Program-made: the position numbers and the translations under genes
Part shown: positions 18,440-26,647 of the stretch, one piece after another
How the letters are laid out: every line of letters starts with the position of its first letter
Position numbering within the stretch: position 1 is the first letter of the stretch
Notes under the pieces: generated by a model
What the model saw: only the letters and a program-made list of their open reading frames with translations
Databases searched by the model: none
What the model was told of the DNA's origin: nothing
Assembly (NCBI GenBank): GCA_963753055.1
Contig: CAVWAP010000004.1
Span: 248,001-312,000 of the forward strand
Origin: JAUWGC01 sp963753055
GTDB lineage: Bacteria > Bacteroidota > Bacteroidia > Bacteroidales > B18-G4
Reading direction: 5' to 3'
DNA: 64,000 nt

Positions 18440-19795
18440 ATGCAACAGAGTTATCACATCATTAATGCCCGCATTATCAATGAAGGTGAGATCTTTGAGG
18501 GCAGTGTCCTGGTTCAGGACCGAAAAATCAAGAAGATATCACGGAAGGAGGAGTTGTTTAAGGAAAAACTACCTGACAATTGCCAGGTCATTGATGCATA
18601 CGGGAATTACCTTATCCCGGGCGTCATTGATGACCAGGTACATTTTCGGGATCCCGGTCTGACCCATAAGGCAGATATTTATACTGAAAGCAGGGCTGCT
18701 GTTGCAGGGGGAATTACCTCTTTCATGGATATGCCCAATACTATACCTCAGACTTTAACACAGGAATTGCTCGAAGAGAAGTATAAGATGGCGGCCAAAA
18801 AATCCCTGGCAAATTTCTCCTTTTATATGGGCGCTTCAAATGATAATATTGAAGAAATCCTGAAGACAGACCCAAAGAAAGTTTGTGGTGTAAAAGTCTT
18901 CCTCGGTGCATCCACAGGCAATATGCTGGTTGATGATCCCAATGCCATTGATGATATCTTCTCAAAAGTAAAGATGCTGGTTGCTGTGCACTGTGAGGAT
19001 GAGAATATCATCCGGGCCAATAGTGAGACCTTAATGGATGAATATGGTGAAAGTATACCCATCGAGATGCATCCTTTTATCCGAAGCGAAGAAGCATGTT
19101 ATGAGTCATCGTCCTTTGCAGTTGAACTGGCCAGGAAATATGGAACAAGATTGCATGTCCTGCATCTTTCCACGGCCAGGGAGCTTGGCTTATTTGATAA
19201 CCAGAACACCCTTGATCAAAAAAAGATTACCGCAGAGGTCTGTATTCACCATCTCTGGTTCGATGATAGTGATTATCCTGAGCAAGGAACACGCATAAAA
19301 TGGAATCCTGCAATCAAAACGGGATATGACAGGGAAGCCCTCCTGGAAGCACTGAAGATTGACATAATTGATGTTGTGGCAACTGATCATGCCCCCCATA
19401 CCATGGAAGAGAAAAAGCAATCCTATTTTAAAGCCCCTTCAGGCGGGCCCCTTGTTCAACACTCCCTGGTGGCTATGCTGGAGATGCATCTGCAAGGGAA
19501 GATTCCACTGGCAAAGATCGTCCAGAAGATGTGCCATGCACCAGCTAAATGCTTCAAGGTTGAGCAACGGGGATTCATCCGGGAAGGCTATTGGGCCGAC
19601 CTGGTGATCTTTAACCTGAACTATCCATGGATCGTGGATCAAAATAATATCTATTATAAATGTGGCTGGTCTCCATTCAACGGGATAACATTTGGATCAA
19701 AAGTTACCCATACTTTTGTCAATGGACACCTGGTTTATCAGGATGGCATCTTTAATGAAGACATTAAAGGTCAGCGACTTATGTTTGATACGTAA
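18440..19795 (+). CDS. pyrC: Dihydroorotase
   Basis: 451 residues, amidohydrolase fold, closing N-carbamoyl-aspartate to dihydroorotate in pyrimidine synthesis. The metal-binding strand reads DDQVHFRDPG (residues 62-71), the site usually written DxHxHxRxPG, so the first His of the pair is replaced by Gln. Further motifs are VKVFLGAST near residue 152 (metal-bridging Lys), VHCEDE near 183, LHLSTA near 238 and VATDHAPHT near 312. I recall the Gln variant from other Bacteroidota dihydroorotases, so it need not mean loss of activity. It starts at ATG 18440 and is followed after 12 bases by a lipoprotein gene. Confidence 0.92.
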   Translation: MQQSYHIINARIINEGEIFEGSVLVQDRKIKKISRKEELFKEKLPDNCQVIDAYGNYLIPGVIDDQVHFRDPGLTHKADIYTESRAAVAGGITSFMDMPNTIPQTLTQELLEEKYKMAAKKSLANFSFYMGASNDNIEEILKTDPKKVCGVKVFLGASTGNMLVDDPNAIDDIFSKVKMLVAVHCEDENIIRANSETLMDEYGESIPIEMHPFIRSEEACYESSSFAVELARKYGTRLHVLHLSTARELGLFDNQNTLDQKKITAEVCIHHLWFDDSDYPEQGTRIKWNPAIKTGYDREALLEALKIDIIDVVATDHAPHTMEEKKQSYFKAPSGGPLVQHSLVAMLEMHLQGKIPLAKIVQKMCHAPAKCFKVEQRGFIREGYWADLVIFNLNYPWIVDQNNIYYKCGWSPFNGITFGSKVTHTFVNGHLVYQDGIFNEDIKGQRLMFDT

Positions 19796-19807
19796 ATATT
19801 CTCCGGT

Positions 19808-20239
19808 ATGAGATCCACATGTCAGTTTTTCCTTATCATGTTATTACTGGTGGCTTGCAGGCCCATGGCGGAGGAGGTTGTTGAAGATACATGGCCTGAT
19901 GGAAGCGCTAAAACTATCAGGTATTATTCACTGGAAGGCCAGGATAGCATGTTGGTAAAAGAAATTTCCTTTTATGAATCAGGTAATAAAAGAATGGAAG
20001 GTGAATTTATTGATGGCCGCAGGAATGGCCTGTGGAAGTACTGGTATGAAAATGGTGAATTATGGAGTGAAGGATACTTCCAGGAGGGTGTAAGGTCAGG
20101 TCCTGTGAGAACATATCACCCCAATGGAGAAAGAAATACAATAGGGACCTACGATAATGGTGTAAGGATAGGTAAATGGAAGTTCTGGGATGAAAAAGGC
20201 CAGCTTACCAAAGAAATAAATTATGACAGTAAGGATTAA
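19808..20239 (+). CDS. Lipoprotein with MORN-like (YwqK-type) repeats
   Basis: 143 residues. The lipobox LLVAC is at residues 14-18, so the mature protein is lipid-anchored. The rest is built of short repeats of the MORN type (EGEFIDGRRNGLWKYWYENG, GVRSGPVRTYHPNGER, NGVRIGKWKFWDEKGQ). Proteins of this look are common in Bacteroidota and are often annotated as YwqK-family antitoxin, though no toxin is present here. The last four bases overlap the end of the convergent gene on the other strand. Confidence 0.75.
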   Translation: MRSTCQFFLIMLLLVACRPMAEEVVEDTWPDGSAKTIRYYSLEGQDSMLVKEISFYESGNKRMEGEFIDGRRNGLWKYWYENGELWSEGYFQEGVRSGPVRTYHPNGERNTIGTYDNGVRIGKWKFWDEKGQLTKEINYDSKD

Positions 20240-21255
20240 TCTGCATTAATTACCAGGTAAACCGGTAGATGATCACTGAATCCCCCGTAATATGATTTTG
20301 TTGCTGTGCGATTGGGAACCTTTATCCCATCCTGCCGCTCATACAGCATCCAATCCCTTTTAAAGATCAATTCATTTTCCTCAATATTAATCCGCTTGAG
20401 GTAATTGCCGTTGACTATAACCTGGTCAAACATGTCCCATTCCTTCCAGAACAGTGTTCCTTCTCCCTTTTCATATTTTTCAAGGGAAAGATTATACAAC
20501 TCATTATCATAAATGTCCATTGTGAGCGGAAAAGCCTGAAAGACCATATATACACTTGTATCAGTTGGATTATCATTAAGGTCGCCCATGACAAGAATAT
20601 TTGCTTTGGGTTCAGCAGCCTGGACAGAGTCAATATGAGTCCTCAGTAATTCAGCCGTATATTGCCTGTGTGGGTTTGTTTCAAGGTGACCGCCCCACCT
20701 GGAAGTCCAGTGATTGAAATAAAGATGGATCGTATCTCCCAAGACTTCACCTTTCACATAAAGAATATCCCTGGTTTTTTCTTCCGGGTCAAAAGGGTAA
20801 TGAATAGGGATGGACAGATAAGCCTCGGGATGGAATATCGATTTTCTGTACAGCAATGCCATGTCAATTCCTCTTTCATCGGGGCTTTCCTGGTGTATGA
20901 TCTTATAATCACCAGATTTTAAATCTGTTAGTTCGATTAAGTCTTCCAGGACCAGCCTGTTTTCCACTTCTGATAATCCTATCACTGTCGGAAGGGAATT
21001 TTCGTGAATAGAGGTTAGAACCCTGGCTAACTGGTTTAGTTTGTGAACATACTTTTCGGTATCCCAATCCAGATCTGAGCCGGGAAGATACCTTTCATCA
21101 TTTTTCTCAGGATTATCGATCGTGTCGAATAGGTTTTCAACATTATAAAATACTATGCTGTACTGGCCAGGTTGTTCAGGTTGCTGAACACAGGCGGAAA
21201 GCAGAAAAGTAAAAATAATTAAAGGTATAAATAGTTGAAAAACAGCTCTTTTCAT
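20236..21255 (-). CDS. Endonuclease/exonuclease/phosphatase-family lipoprotein
   Basis: 339 residues. The lipobox LLSAC is at residues 18-22. The EEP fold follows: YNVENLFD (metal-binding Asn/Glu region) near 36-43, GLSEVENR with the catalytic Glu near 93, MGDLNDNPTD near 225, and SDHLPVYL with the terminal Asp-His near 330. Such proteins hydrolyse phosphodiesters (DNA, RNA or phospholipid). This one is tethered to a membrane, so it acts outside the cytoplasm. With the secreted endonuclease at 15403 it is a second extracytoplasmic phosphodiesterase in 6 kb, possibly serving nucleotide or phosphate scavenging. Confidence 0.85.
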   Translation of the reverse strand: MKRAVFQLFIPLIIFTFLLSACVQQPEQPGQYSIVFYNVENLFDTIDNPEKNDERYLPGSDLDWDTEKYVHKLNQLARVLTSIHENSLPTVIGLSEVENRLVLEDLIELTDLKSGDYKIIHQESPDERGIDMALLYRKSIFHPEAYLSIPIHYPFDPEEKTRDILYVKGEVLGDTIHLYFNHWTSRWGGHLETNPHRQYTAELLRTHIDSVQAAEPKANILVMGDLNDNPTDTSVYMVFQAFPLTMDIYDNELYNLSLEKYEKGEGTLFWKEWDMFDQVIVNGNYLKRINIEENELIFKRDWMLYERQDGIKVPNRTATKSYYGGFSDHLPVYLVINAD

Positions 21256-21263
21256 GATAGATA

Positions 21264-21677
21264 TTAATTAAAATGTTTAAACTTTTTTAGTCTCTCGATC
21301 AGTCTTCTTTGCTTCTTTGTCGGACGGCCAACCCCTCTTTCGCGCCGTTCATAATTTACATCCTTCATCATCAACCTCTTTGCAATTTCTACCTCAGGCG
21401 TGATGTCTTCGACATATTCAACGGCAAGCTTCGCGGAAACACGGTTCTTCAACAGACCAATAACCTTTACGGTTTTCGAAAAGCCTCTTGATTGAACCTG
21501 GATAATATCTTCAACTTTTATTTCTCTTGATGGCTTAACAACTATCCCTTCAATCTTTACTTTACCACCTTTGCAGGCAGCAGTAGCCTGGCTCCTTGTC
21601 TTAAAAAGCCTGACCGACCATAGCCATTTGTCTATGCTAATTAGTATCCACGAAGCGTTAAAGTTAGTTAAATACAT
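21264..21677 (-). CDS. S4-domain RNA-binding protein (Hsp15/HslR-like)
   Basis: 137 residues from the ATG at 21677; an in-frame TTG lies three codons further upstream. The S4 domain starts at IDKWLWSVRLFKTRSQA, the standard Hsp15-type start, so the first 17 residues are probably extra or the true start is a later non-ATG codon. The C-terminus is strongly basic (GRPTKKQRRLIERLKKFK). Hsp15 proteins bind the 50S subunit carrying a stalled peptidyl-tRNA and help recycle it. It lies 8 bases downstream of the EEP gene's start region on the same strand, directly behind der. Confidence 0.85.
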   Translation of the reverse strand: MYLTNFNASWILISIDKWLWSVRLFKTRSQATAACKGGKVKIEGIVVKPSREIKVEDIIQVQSRGFSKTVKVIGLLKNRVSAKLAVEYVEDITPEVEIAKRLMMKDVNYERRERGVGRPTKKQRRLIERLKKFKHFN

Positions 21678-21687
21678 TGAATGCAAA

Positions 21688-21708
21688 GCGCTAAGCGCTA
21701 AGCGCGAA
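21688..21708. repeat. GCGCTAA tandem heptamer
   Basis: Two exact copies and one altered copy (GCGCGAA) sit between the der stop and the S4-protein start. It is another heptamer-type repeat like those at 6766 and 48636. Confidence 0.55.
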
Positions 21709-21712
21709 ACAG

Positions 21713-23017
21713 TTATTTTTTCCTGAAATAGATACTTATTGGTACCCCTGTAAAATCATAATGTTCCCTGAGCCGATTTTCAATAAATCGTTTGTAGGGA
21801 TCCTTGACATGCTGAGGATAATTACAGAAGAAAGCAAAAGCCGGATAATGAATAGGCAGTTGGGTGATGTATTTAACTTTAATGTATAAGCCCCTGACAG
21901 CAGGTGGTGGTTTTTCCTGTATGATAGGCAACAGCTCATTATTAAGCTGTGAAGTGGTGATTTTCCTGCTACGGTTCTTGTAAACAATATTGGCCAGGTC
22001 AAGAGCCTTGATGATGCGTTGTTTTTCGGTGACTGATGTAAAAATGATAGGGATATCAGTGAAAGGAGCTACTTTTTCCCTGATCTTTTCTTCAACTTCT
22101 TTATGTGTATTGGTTGCCTTATCGACCAGGTCCCATTTGTTTACTATTATCACCACACCTTTGTTGTTTCTTTCTATCAGGCGGAGGATATTCAGGTCCT
22201 GTGCCTCCATTCCGTGTTGTGCATCGATCATCAGAAGGCAGATATCAGCATTCTCGATGGCCCTGATGGAGCGCATAACAGAATAGAATTCTATGTCTTC
22301 GTGGACTTTCCCTTTTTTTCTAAGTCCAGCCGTATCCACCAACAAGAAATCAAATCCAAAGCTCTTGTACGGTATATAGATTGAATCTCTTGTTGTTCCC
22401 GGTACAGGGGTGACAATATTCCTTTCTTCTCCGATCAGGGCATTGACAAGAGATGATTTGCCAACATTTGGCCGGCCAACGACGGTATATTTTGGCAGAT
22501 CGGGTACCTCTTCTTTATCCTGGAACTTCAATTCCTTAACCACATCGTCAAGCAATTCTCCTGTTCCGCTTCCGTTGATGGATGAAACCGGATAGATCGT
22601 GCCTAATCCCAGCTGATAGAACTCATGAGTGTCAATGATGCGATCCGGATTATCAACTTTATTGGCTACGAGAAAGATCTTTTTCTTTGATTTCCTTAGC
22701 ATGTCCGCTACATCCTCGTCCATCGCCATCAGGCCGGTTTTTACGTCCACCATGAAGATGATGACATCAGCCTCATCAATGGCCAGTTCAACCTGGTTCC
22801 TGATCTCCTTTTCAAAAACATCATCAGAGCCTTGTACATAACCGCCTGTGTCGATTACAAAGAAATCAACCCCATTCCAGTCCGCATTCCCATAATGCCG
22901 GTCGCGGGTTACACCGCTGGTTTCCTGTACAATAGCCTGCCTGCTTTCTGTCAGCCTGTTAAAGAAAGTTGATTTGCCAACATTTGGGCGGCCTACTATG
23001 GCGATGATGTTTAACAT
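21713..23017 (-). CDS. der: Ribosome-associated GTPase Der (EngA)
   Basis: 434 residues with the hallmark tandem G domains. The first has GRPNVGKST (residues 8-16) and DTGG; the second has GRPNVGKSS (near 182), DTAGL and NKWD. A C-terminal KH-like domain (YIKVKYITQLPIHYPAFAFF) is the diagnostic Der end. It acts in late assembly of the 50S ribosomal subunit. It follows era by 6 bases on the same strand, making an era-der pair of ribosome-assembly GTPases. Confidence 0.97.
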   Translation of the reverse strand: MLNIIAIVGRPNVGKSTFFNRLTESRQAIVQETSGVTRDRHYGNADWNGVDFFVIDTGGYVQGSDDVFEKEIRNQVELAIDEADVIIFMVDVKTGLMAMDEDVADMLRKSKKKIFLVANKVDNPDRIIDTHEFYQLGLGTIYPVSSINGSGTGELLDDVVKELKFQDKEEVPDLPKYTVVGRPNVGKSSLVNALIGEERNIVTPVPGTTRDSIYIPYKSFGFDFLLVDTAGLRKKGKVHEDIEFYSVMRSIRAIENADICLLMIDAQHGMEAQDLNILRLIERNNKGVVIIVNKWDLVDKATNTHKEVEEKIREKVAPFTDIPIIFTSVTEKQRIIKALDLANIVYKNRSRKITTSQLNNELLPIIQEKPPPAVRGLYIKVKYITQLPIHYPAFAFFCNYPQHVKDPYKRFIENRLREHYDFTGVPISIYFRKK

Positions 23018-23023
23018 ATATGA

Positions 23024-23899
23024 TTATTCGTATCCAAAACGCTTTAATTGCCTTTCATTGTTTCTCCATTCCTTGCTCACTTTCACAAACAGTTCAAGAT
23101 ACACTTTTTTATCAATAAATGCCTCTATATCCTTTCTTGCATTAATCCCGACTCTCTTTATAGAAGCTCCCTGGTGTCCAAGTATGATAGCTTTTTGCGA
23201 TTCCCTGGAAACAAATATCAGTGCCCTGATCCGGACGATGTTATCATCTTCCTTGTATTCCTCAACAAGCACTTCTGTGGAATAGGGGACTTCCTTTTTA
23301 TAGTTGGTCAGGATCTTTTCCCGGATGATCTCCGATACAAAAAAGCGCATTGTCTTATCTGAGATTTCATCCTTGGGGAAATATGGTGGTGATTCAGGAA
23401 GATGCTCAAGGATAGAATCCAACACCTTTTCAAGGTTGAAGGGGAGCAAGGCAGAAATGGGGATGACTTCAGCTTTGGGAAGGATCTCTTTCCATTGTTT
23501 CATCTTTTCTTCAACTGCCGACTGGTCTGAGAGGTCAATCTTGTTTATCAGCAGCAAAACCGGGACAGAAGTCCTGTTCAGCTTATTGATTACCGCATTT
23601 GCGATGGCTTTTTCCCCAGCTTCGCAGATATAGATGAAGATATCAGCATCTATCAATGCCGATTCCACGTTCTTCATCATGGATTCATGAAGCTTATAAT
23701 GTGGTTCGAGTATCCCTGGTGTGTCAGAGTAAACTATCTGAAAATCATCGCTATTAACGATTCCCATAATGCGATGCCGGGTTGTCTGTGCCTTGGATGT
23801 GATGATAGAAAGCTTTTCCCCAACCAGTGCATTCATCAATGTTGATTTCCCCACATTCGGTTTGCCAAGGATATTTACGAAGCCTGCTTTATGTGCCAT
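23024..23899 (-). CDS. era: GTPase Era
   Basis: 291 residues. The G domain has GKPNVGKST (residues 12-20), the switch DTPG and NKIDL. The C-terminal KH domain is seen from the GASIKRVG loop and the end LELFVKVSKEWR. Era binds the 3' end of 16S rRNA and helps assemble the 30S subunit. It is the first gene of an era-der-S4 protein group on the minus strand; the upstream region carries a degraded tRNA tail and a hairpin. Confidence 0.97.
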   Translation of the reverse strand: MAHKAGFVNILGKPNVGKSTLMNALVGEKLSIITSKAQTTRHRIMGIVNSDDFQIVYSDTPGILEPHYKLHESMMKNVESALIDADIFIYICEAGEKAIANAVINKLNRTSVPVLLLINKIDLSDQSAVEEKMKQWKEILPKAEVIPISALLPFNLEKVLDSILEHLPESPPYFPKDEISDKTMRFFVSEIIREKILTNYKKEVPYSTEVLVEEYKEDDNIVRIRALIFVSRESQKAIILGHQGASIKRVGINARKDIEAFIDKKVYLELFVKVSKEWRNNERQLKRFGYE

Positions 23900-23937
23900 A
23901 TTATTGATCTTATGGGGTAAAATTATGGAATATTTAA

Positions 23938-23966
23938 AAGCTCCGGCGCTTCGAGCCGGGTTTTTA
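23938..23966. terminator. G+C-rich hairpin with flanking A/T tracts
   Basis: CCGGC and GCCGG arms around GCTTCGA, followed on the plus strand by GTTTTTATT. On the minus strand it directly follows the tRNA-like tail at 23969-24001, the same arrangement as the real tRNA and its terminator. Confidence 0.45.
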
Positions 23967-23968
23967 TT

Positions 23969-24001
23969 GTAGTAGGGGCAGGGTTCGAGCCTACGCCCTT
24001 C
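23969..24001 (-). other. Degraded copy of the initiator tRNA 3' end
   Basis: On the minus strand these 33 bases match the last 33 bases of the initiator tRNA (with one base past its end) at 28 positions. They cover the variable region, the T arm and the 3' acceptor strand. No 5' half is present, so it is not a functional tRNA. Confidence 0.7.
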
Positions 24002-24020
24002 CCCCTAAAAATACTTAAGC

Positions 24021-24050
24021 GTGTCATCCCGAGCGTAGTCGAGGGGCGAG
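24021..24050. repeat. REP-like imperfect palindrome (TCATCCCGAGCG...GTCGAGG)
   Basis: A CCCGAGCGTAGTCGAGGG core with imperfect dyad symmetry. This resembles a widespread extragenic repeat type with the reading TCATCCCGAGCG-AGTCGAGGG. No mobile gene is attached. Confidence 0.4.
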
Positions 24051-24092
24051 AATTGATTATGGGAAAATTCTAATGAGTATCCAATATAGGAT

Positions 24093-24123
24093 TTTGAATT
24101 AGGGTTTGTTTTGTTTACATTTG
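24093..24123 (+). promoter_or_regulatory. Bacteroidota-type promoter of DUF4412-like copy 1
   Basis: TTTG (24093-24096), a 19-base spacer and TACATTTG (24116-24123) match the Bacteroidota -33/-7 consensus exactly in both motifs and spacing. The transcript would start near 24130, about 57 bases before the ATG at 24187. Confidence 0.7.
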
Positions 24124-24186
24124 GATTAAGCATGCAAAGCCCTTATGAGGTTGCACTTATGTCATTTTAACCCAAAAAACAATCCT

Positions 24187-25095
24187 ATGAAAAAGAGAAA
24201 ATTCTTCTTCTGCTTTACTGCCTTTTTATTGCTCCCCCTGATAGGCCTGGGCCAGTGGCAGGCCAATATGACAAGCACCATCTCAGGCGGAGAACAGCAC
24301 TACAAAGTCTATTCAGACCTGAGCCAGTACCGCTATGAATTTAATCAGGATGGGATGAACGGGGTGGTGATCACAAATCCATCAACCAAAGTCACAGCCA
24401 TTATCCAGCTTGACGAAAAGAAGGTACACTATACAACAAGCGATGGCATGATGAGCAGCATGAACGATCCCGTGCAAGCTTATAACGCAACTAAAATATA
24501 TGGCAAAGAAAAGATCCTTGGTGAGGAGAACATGTCTGGCTATGACTGTATCAAAAAGGCCATCTATATGGATGAAAAGGCAATATATACTCAATGGTTT
24601 TCTGAAGAGCTGAACTTTCCGTTAAGGGTGGAGGCAAATTTTGCTGAGAACGCCTACATGCAGCTTGAAAATATAGAAGTCTGGAAAGTTGACCCTTCGC
24701 TATTTATAGTTCCCGACGACTATATTGAGGTAGATGAGAACCTGAACCCGGTGATCCCTGAACCGCCACCTCCTGATAAATGGGAGAGGCTGGATGTTTC
24801 CATTCCTGTAGATATTCAATTAAGCCGTGGCACAGAAATTATGGTGAACGCCGATGAAATCCTTTATTATAAAGCCCATTATAATAATATTGGCGACACC
24901 CCGGCCAAGTTCAGCTACCATAGCTTTAAAAACGGGGAAGAACTGACCGATGCCATGCAGGGCCCTTTGGATTATCGCACGATAAGGCTCTATAAGGGCG
25001 AAAAACACCAGATGACCTTCAATTGGAAAGAAGGACAGTCAATCCTGATAAAAGTATACGAGGGAGACCTAAGCCTCAAGATTTATAAGGAATAG
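24187..25095 (+). CDS. Secreted DUF4412-like protein (copy 1, intact) with extra C-terminal domain
   Basis: 302 residues from ATG 24187, chosen because it begins a clean signal peptide (MKKRKFFFCFTAFLLLPLIG) and lies behind a good promoter; an upstream in-frame ATG at 24145 does not. The first 180 residues resemble the DUF4412 type: QYRYEFNQDG, VTAIIQLDEKKVHY, and a conserved Trp-Phe-Ser-Glu block (YTQWFSEELNFPLR). After a Pro-rich linker (PVIPEPPPPDKW) a beta domain of about 100 residues ends in KVYEGDLSLKIYKE. It is probably periplasmic or surface-bound. It is the only intact member of three related genes within 6 kb. Function unknown. Confidence 0.7.
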   Translation: MKKRKFFFCFTAFLLLPLIGLGQWQANMTSTISGGEQHYKVYSDLSQYRYEFNQDGMNGVVITNPSTKVTAIIQLDEKKVHYTTSDGMMSSMNDPVQAYNATKIYGKEKILGEENMSGYDCIKKAIYMDEKAIYTQWFSEELNFPLRVEANFAENAYMQLENIEVWKVDPSLFIVPDDYIEVDENLNPVIPEPPPPDKWERLDVSIPVDIQLSRGTEIMVNADEILYYKAHYNNIGDTPAKFSYHSFKNGEELTDAMQGPLDYRTIRLYKGEKHQMTFNWKEGQSILIKVYEGDLSLKIYKE

Positions 25096-25121
25096 AGAGT
25101 CAGGATGAGGCTCTGTTTGGC

Positions 25122-25493
25122 TTAATTTATTTTTAAATTAATTTCTATTCTATTTTTTTGGCCTACTTGATATATATAATCACTCAAAACCCCTGACCAT
25201 GATACTTGATCTTTATGTAATACAAAACTGTTGTGAGTGAGGTCTATTAACTTTAATTTGAAGGTAAATTCTCCGAATACAGCATTGATAGTGGTATTTC
25301 CATCATCGTCTCCGTAACGAGGTTCTATTCCCGTAAGATTATCAACCACAAAAGTTCCCTGAAAAGAATAGTCCACTCCTTTAATCGGATTAATTTTGAA
25401 GTAATCCCAGAACCTTTTCACGTCATCACCAACACGACTTGGGTGAACTTTCGCCCAAACATCAATAGGGCAATCATTTTCATTAGTTGAATG
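25122..25493 (-). pseudogene. N-terminally truncated hypothetical gene
   Basis: The minus-strand frame is open from a stop at 25494-25496 down to 25122, about 123 codons, but has no ATG. The only start-like codon is GTG at 25421. The sequence upstream of that GTG still reads like protein (CPIDVWAKVHPSRVGDD), so the start was probably lost with upstream sequence. The C-terminal part is beta-rich (VDYSFQGTFVVDNLTGIEP). It is convergent with DUF4412-like copy 1. No family recognised; it may still be expressed from the GTG. Confidence 0.45.
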
Positions 25494-25531
25494 TCAAATA
25501 AAAATAAGATCATGGATACTAGAAAGATAAT

Positions 25532-25613
25532 GGGATGCCATCTCACCAAAAACCGCAAGAATGGTTATTGATTTTCAGGCAGTTATGAATTAAAAATCCG
25601 GGGATGCCATCCC
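25532..25613. repeat. 82-bp inverted-repeat element, copy A
   Basis: Bounded by GGGATGCCATC on the left and GATGCCATCCC on the right, which are inverted repeats with one mismatch. Its reverse complement aligns without gaps to the element at 26191-26272 (54 of 82 positions). It encodes nothing; a MITE-like or REP-type element is likely. Confidence 0.7.
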
Positions 25614-25710
25614 TCCTATACTAATCTCTTATAACACCTGTCAATAGCCGGTTTTAAGAGTTATTATAGTATGAAAACAAGTTTTGTAACTATTTGATAA
25701 CGAGGCAATA

Positions 25711-25747
25711 AAAAAATCCTTGTGCAAAGTACAAGGATTTTTATTTT
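25711..25747. terminator. Bidirectional terminator hairpin
   Basis: Arms AAAATCCTTGT and ACAAGGATTTTT around a short GCAAAG loop, with A and T tracts on both sides. On the minus strand it directly follows the short tRNA-tail copy at 25748. Confidence 0.65.
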
Positions 25748-25764
25748 GTAGCGGGGGCAGGATT
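25748..25764 (-). other. 17-bp exact copy of the initiator tRNA 3' end
   Basis: GTAGCGGGGGCAGGATT is identical to 25926-25942, the 3' end of the real tRNA. The next bases (ACCCCGCTTCGCGGG) form a small hairpin and do not continue the tRNA. It could be an attachment-site scar or the rest of a deleted second tRNA copy. Confidence 0.7.
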
Positions 25765-25803
25765 ACCCCGCTTCGCGGGATGATCCAGACATCACTCGAG
25801 TTG

Positions 25804-25922
25804 CAAAACCCAAGCCTGGCAGCTACGCTGCCTTGGCCTTAATCATTTGATCCGAATGTTCAAGCAAGCTTGAATGCTCCTCAAATGAAAAAGCCGGGCC
25901 TTACGGCCAGGCTTGGGTTTTT
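25804..25922. other. Highly structured non-coding stretch before the tRNA
   Basis: A long inverted repeat pairs 25804-25820 with 25906-25922 (16 of 17 bases). Inside it, 25843-25888 forms a second hairpin: TCATTTGA/TCAAATGA outer arms and TTCAAGC/GCTTGAA inner arms. No reading frame of note. It may be a structured RNA, part of the tRNA termination region, or a repeat element. Confidence 0.45.
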
Positions 25923-25925
25923 CTA
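25889..25925 (-). terminator. Terminator of the initiator tRNA gene
   Basis: On the minus strand, just after the tRNA 3' end, the arms AAGCC-GGCC and GGCC-GGCTT with a GTAA loop are followed by TTTTT. Position and T tract fit a Rho-independent terminator. Confidence 0.65.
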
Positions 25926-25926
25926 G

Positions 25927-25998
<72 letters not shown>

Positions 25999-26190
25999 AT
26001 GTTAAACGGACTGCAAATGTAATACAATTCTGCAAACAGACCAAAGAAAACATAATTATATTATTATTAGATCAATAAAATATTCCCTTTCCTAAATCTT
26101 TAAATTTCAGCAATTTAGAAAACCTGTTTTTCTATCCTTTTTTCTTCTGTAAATACCGAATGGCAAAGGTTTGGTGGTTTCTATTCAACA

Positions 26191-26272
26191 GGGATGCCAT
26201 CTCAAGATTTTGGCTTCGTAACCCACTGAAAACCAATGCTTGATTTTGCAGGAATACGCAGGATGGCATCCC
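26191..26272. repeat. 82-bp inverted-repeat element, copy B
   Basis: Perfect 11-bp terminal inverted repeats, GGGATGCCATC and GATGGCATCCC. Same length as copy A and in the opposite orientation; together they bracket the tRNA and its terminators. Confidence 0.7.
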
Positions 26273-26393
26273 ATATTAATGATCCTATTATTATTTGTCA
26301 TTCAGCTAATTATTATATACCTTTAATATCAATATATATTCAACTTTTATCTCCAGTGGATTAAATGCAAACAGGTAAAAACCTACAAGAACC

Positions 26394-26628
26394 ATGAATT
26401 TCCCATTGCTTTTTATGGCCTTCGTTTGTACGGGAAGTATAAGCATGCCCCAGTGTACTGCCACCATGAAGAATGTGCTGTCAGGCCAGGAACGTATCTA
26501 CCAGGTTTACAATGATGGTGAAAACTATCGATATGAATTTACAGAGGAAGGCACGGTGGGAAGGAGGCTGGCAGCTAATAGTGGAGGGATATGAAGGGGA
26601 GGTGCAATTAAAGATTTATCATGAGTAA
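26394..26628 (+). pseudogene. DUF4412-like copy 2, internally deleted
   Basis: The N-terminal part is a signal peptide (MNFPLLFMAFVCTGSIS) and the first DUF4412-like block (ATMKNVLSGQERIYQVYN, YRYEFTEEG), parallel to copy 1 residues 20-58. At about 26550 the frame leaves the family and stops at 26592-26594. In another frame the next bases (26572-26628) read WQLIVEGYEGEVQLKIYHE and a stop, which is the C-terminal end of copy 1 (IKVYEGDLSLKIYKE). About 220 codons have therefore been deleted, joining the two ends out of frame. Not functional. Confidence 0.75.
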
Positions 26629-26647
26629 TAATATAAATCAATATGCT

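Noticed and set aside
19808..20239. Toxin-antitoxin module for the YwqK-like protein
   Set aside because: The protein is a membrane-anchored lipoprotein and no toxin-like partner is adjacent.
23969..24001. A second tRNA gene
   Set aside because: Only the 3' third resembles a tRNA; there is no anticodon stem or 5' acceptor strand.
24021..24050. Insertion sequence end
   Set aside because: No transposase, no paired end and no target duplication found; treated as a REP-like repeat only.
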